DNA of 64,000 nt from Georgenia sp. EYE_87 (GTDB lineage Bacteria; Actinomycetota; Actinomycetes; Actinomycetales; Actinomycetaceae), in assembly GCF_023148685.1 (NCBI RefSeq), contig NZ_JAHXNL010000002.1, positions 248,001 to 312,000 on the forward strand. The letters are read 5' to 3'. Both the position numbers and the translations under genes were made by a program. This document shows positions 55,639 through 64,000 of the stretch, piece after piece (within the stretch, counting starts at the first letter, position 1; each line of letters begins with the position of its first letter). The notes beneath the pieces were generated by a model. It was not told the DNA's origin. It made no database searches and saw only the letters and a program-made list of their open reading frames with translations.

Positions 55639-56070
55639 ATGCCCCCCAAGAAGAAGGTCGCAGGCCTGATCAAGCTCCAGATCCAGGCCGGCGCCGCGAC
55701 CCCCGCGCCGCCGATCGGCCCCGCGCTGGGTCAGCACGGCGTGAACATCATGGAGTTCTGCAAGGCCTACAACGCGGCCACCGAGTCGCAGCGCGGCAAC
55801 GTGATCCCGGTGGAGATCACGGTCTACGAGGACCGCTCCTTCACCTTCATCACGAAGACCCCGCCGGCCGCCGAGATGATCAAGAAGGCCGCCGGCGTGG
55901 CCAAGGGCTCCGGCACCCCGCACACGGTCAAGGTCGCCAAGATCACCCGTGAGCAGGTCCAGGAGATCGCCCGCACCAAGCAGGAGGACCTCAACGCCAA
56001 CGACATCGAGGCCGCCGAGAAGATCATCGCCGGCACCGCCCGCTCCATGGGCATCACGGTCGAGGGCTGA
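55639..56070 (+). CDS. rplK: 50S ribosomal protein L11
   Basis: 143 residues. Seen: [20 protein letters not shown] (proline-rich hinge that binds thiopeptides), [10 protein letters not shown]-like [10 protein letters not shown], and the rRNA-binding C-terminal domain with KEDLNAND-type [12 protein letters not shown]. Complete. Followed by rplA after 89 bp that contain two palindromes. Confidence 0.98.
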
Positions 56071-56086
56071 CCGAACCACCCGACAC

Positions 56087-56127
56087 GGCGCCCCGGGCGC
56101 CGTCAGTGGCAGGGTCCGCGCGGACCC
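56087..56127 (+). other. two palindromes between rplK and rplA
   Basis: GGCGCC-CCG-GGCGCC (56087-56101) and the perfect 16-bp palindrome GGGTCCGCGCGGACCC (56112-56127). They could be a processing or attenuation element in the rplK-rplA mRNA. Confidence 0.5.
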
Positions 56128-56159
56128 GCAGACCACGACTGCACAGGAAAGAGAAGCAG

Positions 56160-56876
56160 ATGGCAACGCGCAGCAAGAACTACCGCAAGGCCGCCGAGAA
56201 GATCCACGACGGCGAGCTCTACGCCCCCCTCCAGGCCGTGCGCCTGGCCAAGGAGAGCGCCACCACCAAGTTCGACTCCACCGTCGAGGTCGTCTTCCGC
56301 CTCGGCGTCGACCCCCGCAAGGCGGACCAGATGGTCCGCGGCACCGTCAACCTGCCGCACGGCACCGGCAAGACCGCTCGGGTCGTGGTCTTCGCCGTCG
56401 GTGAGCGGGCGAACCAGGCCATCGAGGCCGGGGCGGACGAGGTCGGTGGCGACGAGCTGATCGAGAAGGTCGCGGCCGGGTACACCGACTTCGACGCCGC
56501 CGTGGCGACGCCCGACCTCATGGGCAAGGTCGGCCGCCTCGGCCGGGTGCTCGGGCCCCGCGGCCTCATGCCGAACCCGAAGACCGGCACCGTGACGATG
56601 GACGTGGCCAAGGCCGTGAACGACATCAAGGGCGGCCGTATCGAGTTCCGGGTGGACAAGCACTCGAACCTGCACTTCATCATCGGCAAGGCCAGCTTCG
56701 ACGAGAAGCTGCTCGTGGAGAACTACGCCGCCGCCCAGGAGGAGATCCTCCGCCTCAAGCCGGCCAGCTCCAAGGGCCGCTACATCACCAAGGCGACGCT
56801 GACCACCACCATGGGCCCCGGCATCCCGCTGGACGCGACCAAGACGCGCAACCTCACCACCGAGGACGCCTCCTGA
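56160..56876 (+). CDS. rplA: 50S ribosomal protein L1
   Basis: 238 residues. Seen: [20 protein letters not shown], the L1 signature segment [18 protein letters not shown], and [29 protein letters not shown] upstream supports the ATG at 56160. L1 also represses its own operon in other bacteria. Ends before a strong terminator. Confidence 0.98.
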   Translation: MATRSKNYRKAAEKIHDGELYAPLQAVRLAKESATTKFDSTVEVVFRLGVDPRKADQMVRGTVNLPHGTGKTARVVVFAVGERANQAIEAGADEVGGDELIEKVAAGYTDFDAAVATPDLMGKVGRLGRVLGPRGLMPNPKTGTVTMDVAKAVNDIKGGRIEFRVDKHSNLHFIIGKASFDEKLLVENYAAAQEEILRLKPASSKGRYITKATLTTTMGPGIPLDATKTRNLTTEDAS

Positions 56877-56885
56877 TCCACGCCT

Positions 56886-56937
56886 GACGACGACGGCCCG
56901 GCACCTCCCGTACGGAGGGTGCCGGGCCGTCGTCGTC
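56886..56937 (+). terminator. strong terminator after rplA
   Basis: Perfect 20-bp stem (56886-56905 with 56918-56937; core GACGGCCCGGCAC) and 12-nt loop, 8 bp after the stop. Separates rplKA from rplJL. Confidence 0.8.
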
Positions 56938-57148
56938 CCGGGAGGCGGCGCGACCGGGAGAGTGCGCCGCCCGCCGCGCCGAGGAGACCGTCGCCCGCCG
57001 CACCGTTCTCGAGAGCCTGGACGGCAGCAAGGGCATTCGCGGGAGCGCGGACAGCAGCAAGGGGAGGCGCGAGCCGCCGGGGCAGGCGGTTGCCGGGTCG
57101 GTGTGGCCAAGGACACGCCCGCAACCGCGCCGCCGGCCCACCCGGGCG
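56938..57148. other. no gene seen
   Basis: GC-rich spacer between the rplA terminator and the rplJ promoter. Short open frames on both strands lack family similarity or ribosome sites. Confidence 0.5.
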
Positions 57149-57178
57149 TTGCCCGCACCTCTCCGGACCGGGTAGGGT
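57149..57178 (+). promoter_or_regulatory. rplJ-rplL promoter
   Basis: TTGCCC (57149-57154), 18-bp spacer, TAGGGT (57173-57178), just before the L10 leader. Confidence 0.55.
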
Positions 57179-57182
57179 GGCA

Positions 57183-57322
57183 TCTGCCAAAGACCGCCGG
57201 TCGCCCGTCGCTGAGACGGGGCCAAGTCCGCGAACGCGGAGCCAGCGCAGGTGAGATACGAGCTTAAGCCGTTCGCGGCGTCCGAGCCCCGTGCCTTCCT
57301 GTGCACGGGGCTCTTTCTCGTT
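57183..57322 (+). ncRNA. ribosomal protein L10 leader with intrinsic terminator
   Basis: The 5' leader of rplJ. It starts with CTGCCAAAGACCGCCGGTCG, typical of actinobacterial L10 leaders, which bind L10(L12)4. It ends with an 11-bp hairpin (GAGCCCCGTGC at 57284-57294 with 57303-57313) followed by TTTCTCGTT, a genuine U-rich intrinsic terminator. Excess L10 probably favours termination before rplJ. Confidence 0.8.
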
Positions 57323-57362
57323 CCCGGGCCCACCGACCGGCGTCACTACCGGAAGGAGGGCC

Positions 57363-57884
57363 ATGGCGAGGCCTGACAAGGCGGCAGCGGTTGCCGAGAT
57401 CACGGAGCAGTTCCGTGAGTCGAGCGCCGTCGTGCTGACCGAGTACCGCGGGCTCAGCGTCGCCCAGCTCAAGCAGCTGCGCCGCTCGCTCGCCGGTACC
57501 GCTAGCTACGCCGTGGTGAAGAACACGCTGACGGCCATCGCGGCGAAGGAGGCCGGCCTCGACAACCTCGAGGACGAGCTCTCCGGTCCCACCGCGATCG
57601 CGTTCGTGACCGGGGAGCCGGTCGACGCGGCCAAGGCCCTGCGTGACTTCGCCAAGGCGAACCCTCAGCTCGTGATCAAGGCGGGCGTCCTGGAGGGCAA
57701 CAAGCTCTCCGCCGAGGACGTCACCAAGCTCGCCGAGCTCGAGTCCCGCGACGTGCTGCTGGGCAAGGCGGCCGGAGCGTTCAAGGCTGCGCTGTTCCAG
57801 GCTGCCTACCTCTTCACCGCGCCGGCCACCCAGGCCGCGCGCACCATCGAGGCCCTGCGCGAGAAGCAGGCCGCCGAGGCCTGA
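57363..57884 (+). CDS. rplJ: 50S ribosomal protein L10
   Basis: 173 residues. Seen: [45 protein letters not shown] and a C-terminal helix ([13 protein letters not shown]) that binds L7/L12 dimers. GGAAGGAGGG before the ATG is strong. Controlled by the leader upstream. Confidence 0.98.
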   Translation: MARPDKAAAVAEITEQFRESSAVVLTEYRGLSVAQLKQLRRSLAGTASYAVVKNTLTAIAAKEAGLDNLEDELSGPTAIAFVTGEPVDAAKALRDFAKANPQLVIKAGVLEGNKLSAEDVTKLAELESRDVLLGKAAGAFKAALFQAAYLFTAPATQAARTIEALREKQAAEA

Positions 57885-57964
57885 TCCCGCCCGGGACCGG
57901 TCACGGCACGCACCACCCCCACCCTCTGCTCGCGTAGCAGGACTACCAGGAAGGAACGCCTACC

Positions 57965-58354
57965 ATGGCGAAGCTCAGCACCGAAGAGCTCATCGAGGCT
58001 TTCAAGGAGCTCACCCTCATCGAGCTCTCCGAGTTCGTGAAGCAGTTCGAGGAGACCTTCGAGGTCACCGCCGCCGCCCCCGTCGCCGTTGCCGCTGCCG
58101 GTGCGCCGGCCGGCGCCGCCGCCGAGGAGGCCGAGGAGGAGAAGACGGAGTTCGACGTCGTCCTCGAGTCGGTCGGCGACAAGAAGATCCAGGTCATCAA
58201 GGAGGTGCGCGCCCTGACCTCCCTCGGCCTGAAGGAGGCCAAGGACCTCGTCGACGGCGCCCCCAAGCCCGTCCTCGAGGGCGTGGCGAAGGACGTCGCC
58301 GACAAGGCCAAGGAGGCCCTCGAGGGCGCCGGGGCCACCGTCACCCTCAAGTGA
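57965..58354 (+). CDS. rplL: 50S ribosomal protein L7/L12
   Basis: 129 residues: N-terminal dimerisation helices ([20 protein letters not shown]), an Ala/Gly/Pro hinge (about 40-58) and the C-terminal factor-binding domain [20 protein letters not shown] with [20 protein letters not shown]. Forms the ribosomal stalk with L10. AGGAAGGA before the ATG. Confidence 0.98.
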   Translation: MAKLSTEELIEAFKELTLIELSEFVKQFEETFEVTAAAPVAVAAAGAPAGAAAEEAEEEKTEFDVVLESVGDKKIQVIKEVRALTSLGLKEAKDLVDGAPKPVLEGVAKDVADKAKEALEGAGATVTLK

Positions 58355-58360
58355 TCTGAC

Positions 58361-58454
58361 GCCGGCCCCCGCCCCTGCGCCACAGCGCCGGCGGGGGACC
58401 GGCAGGCCCGTACGGCTCGACGACGAGGCCCGCACCTGTGGTGCGGGCCTCGTC
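58361..58454 (+). terminator. tandem hairpins after rplL
   Basis: Hairpin 1: 13 bp with one bulged A (58361-58373 with 58390-58403). Hairpin 2: perfect 15 bp (GACGAGGCCCGCACC at 58422-58436 with 58440-58454), loop TGT. They should end or reduce rplJL transcripts ahead of the rpoB promoter. Confidence 0.7.
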
Positions 58455-58464
58455 CCGTACCCGC

Positions 58465-58493
58465 TGGACTTCGCACCATCCGGCCGGTATGCT
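58465..58493 (+). promoter_or_regulatory. rpoB promoter
   Basis: TGGACT (58465-58470), 17-bp spacer, TATGCT (58488-58493), about 90 bp before the start codon. Confidence 0.65.
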
Positions 58494-58583
58494 GTCGCTT
58501 TGCGCTGACTTCTGCCTGCAATCAGGCCACCCGTCCCAGGTGATCAGTGCAGCGTGCATTCCAATCGCAGGGAAGGACCCCCT

Positions 58584-62093
<3,510 letters not shown>

Positions 62094-62115
62094 AGCTCGA
62101 CGGGGCGCGCCGGAC

Positions 62116-62147
62116 CGCCGCCGACCGCAAGAACACGGTCGGCGGCG
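62116..62147 (+). other. hairpin between rpoB and rpoC
   Basis: 12-bp stem CGCCGCCGACCG/CGGTCGGCGGCG, 8-nt loop. No U-tract, so possibly an RNA-processing site or partial attenuator. Confidence 0.5.
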
Positions 62148-62221
62148 CTCCCGGCGCCAGCAGCCCGCCGCCGCTCATCGAATAGCTGTACACGGTGTTC
62201 TACCGGAGGAAGTAGGAACCC

Positions 62222-64000
<1,779 letters not shown>

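Overview
The window is chromosomal DNA of a very GC-rich actinobacterium, most likely an aerobic member of the Micrococcales (Cellulomonas/Georgenia-like; the genus is inference). Support comes from the menaquinone gene set, a complete nuoA-N operon, a DUF222-HNH endonuclease, the rpmG-hadA-hadB and tRNA-Trp-secE-nusG-rplKA-rplJL-rpoBC gene orders, frequent GTG/TTG starts, and many leaderless starts marked by a TANNNT box 6-7 nt before the start codon. I see no prophage, insertion sequence, integrase or CRISPR array.

Layout. 1-13221 is a menaquinone region: menE (cut by the window edge), a DUF3048 lipoprotein, menB, an HNH endonuclease gene with flanking minisatellites, menC-menD, a membrane-anchored HtrA protease, menF, menG and a menJ-like reductase. 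13331-30873 is one long, translationally coupled operon, nuoA to nuoN, ending in a polyprenyl diphosphate synthase. The region therefore makes the quinone nucleus (MenF, D, C, E, B), methylates it (MenG), probably supplies and reduces the side chain (synthase, MenJ), and encodes the NADH dehydrogenase that uses the quinone. MenH, MenA and a DHNA-CoA thioesterase are not in the window.

30963-38147 is more variable: RarD-type transporter, FprA reductase, a Gly/Pro-rich membrane protein, HtpX, two hexanucleotide arrays, a DUF559 nuclease-like gene, a 38-bp minisatellite with a 20-bp perfect inverted repeat, YajQ and tRNA-Tyr. 38326-40981 holds tRNA-Thr, tRNA-Met, rpmG, hadAB and murB. 41078-53798 is a mixed block: an autoregulated-looking GntR/membrane-protein operon, an adenosine deaminase plus two alpha/beta-hydrolases, an APH-like kinase, two small exported repeat proteins, a PanE-like reductase, a response regulator and a histidine kinase with an AGCS symporter gene between them on the other strand, and an aspartate aminotransferase. 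54072 to the end is the conserved information-processing block: tRNA-Trp, secE, nusG, rplK, rplA, an L10 leader with an intrinsic terminator, rplJ, rplL, rpoB with its own promoter, and the first 593 codons of rpoC.

Most content is core metabolism. I did not find a convincing defence island or clearly new multi-gene system. The most informative non-textbook signals are regulatory or repetitive: leaderless men promoters, an iron-box-like element before menJ/nuo, phased OmpR-type half-sites before htrA, a CAATG operator array at the GntR operon, an orphan LacI-type palindrome before a repeat-protein gene, and several young tandem arrays.
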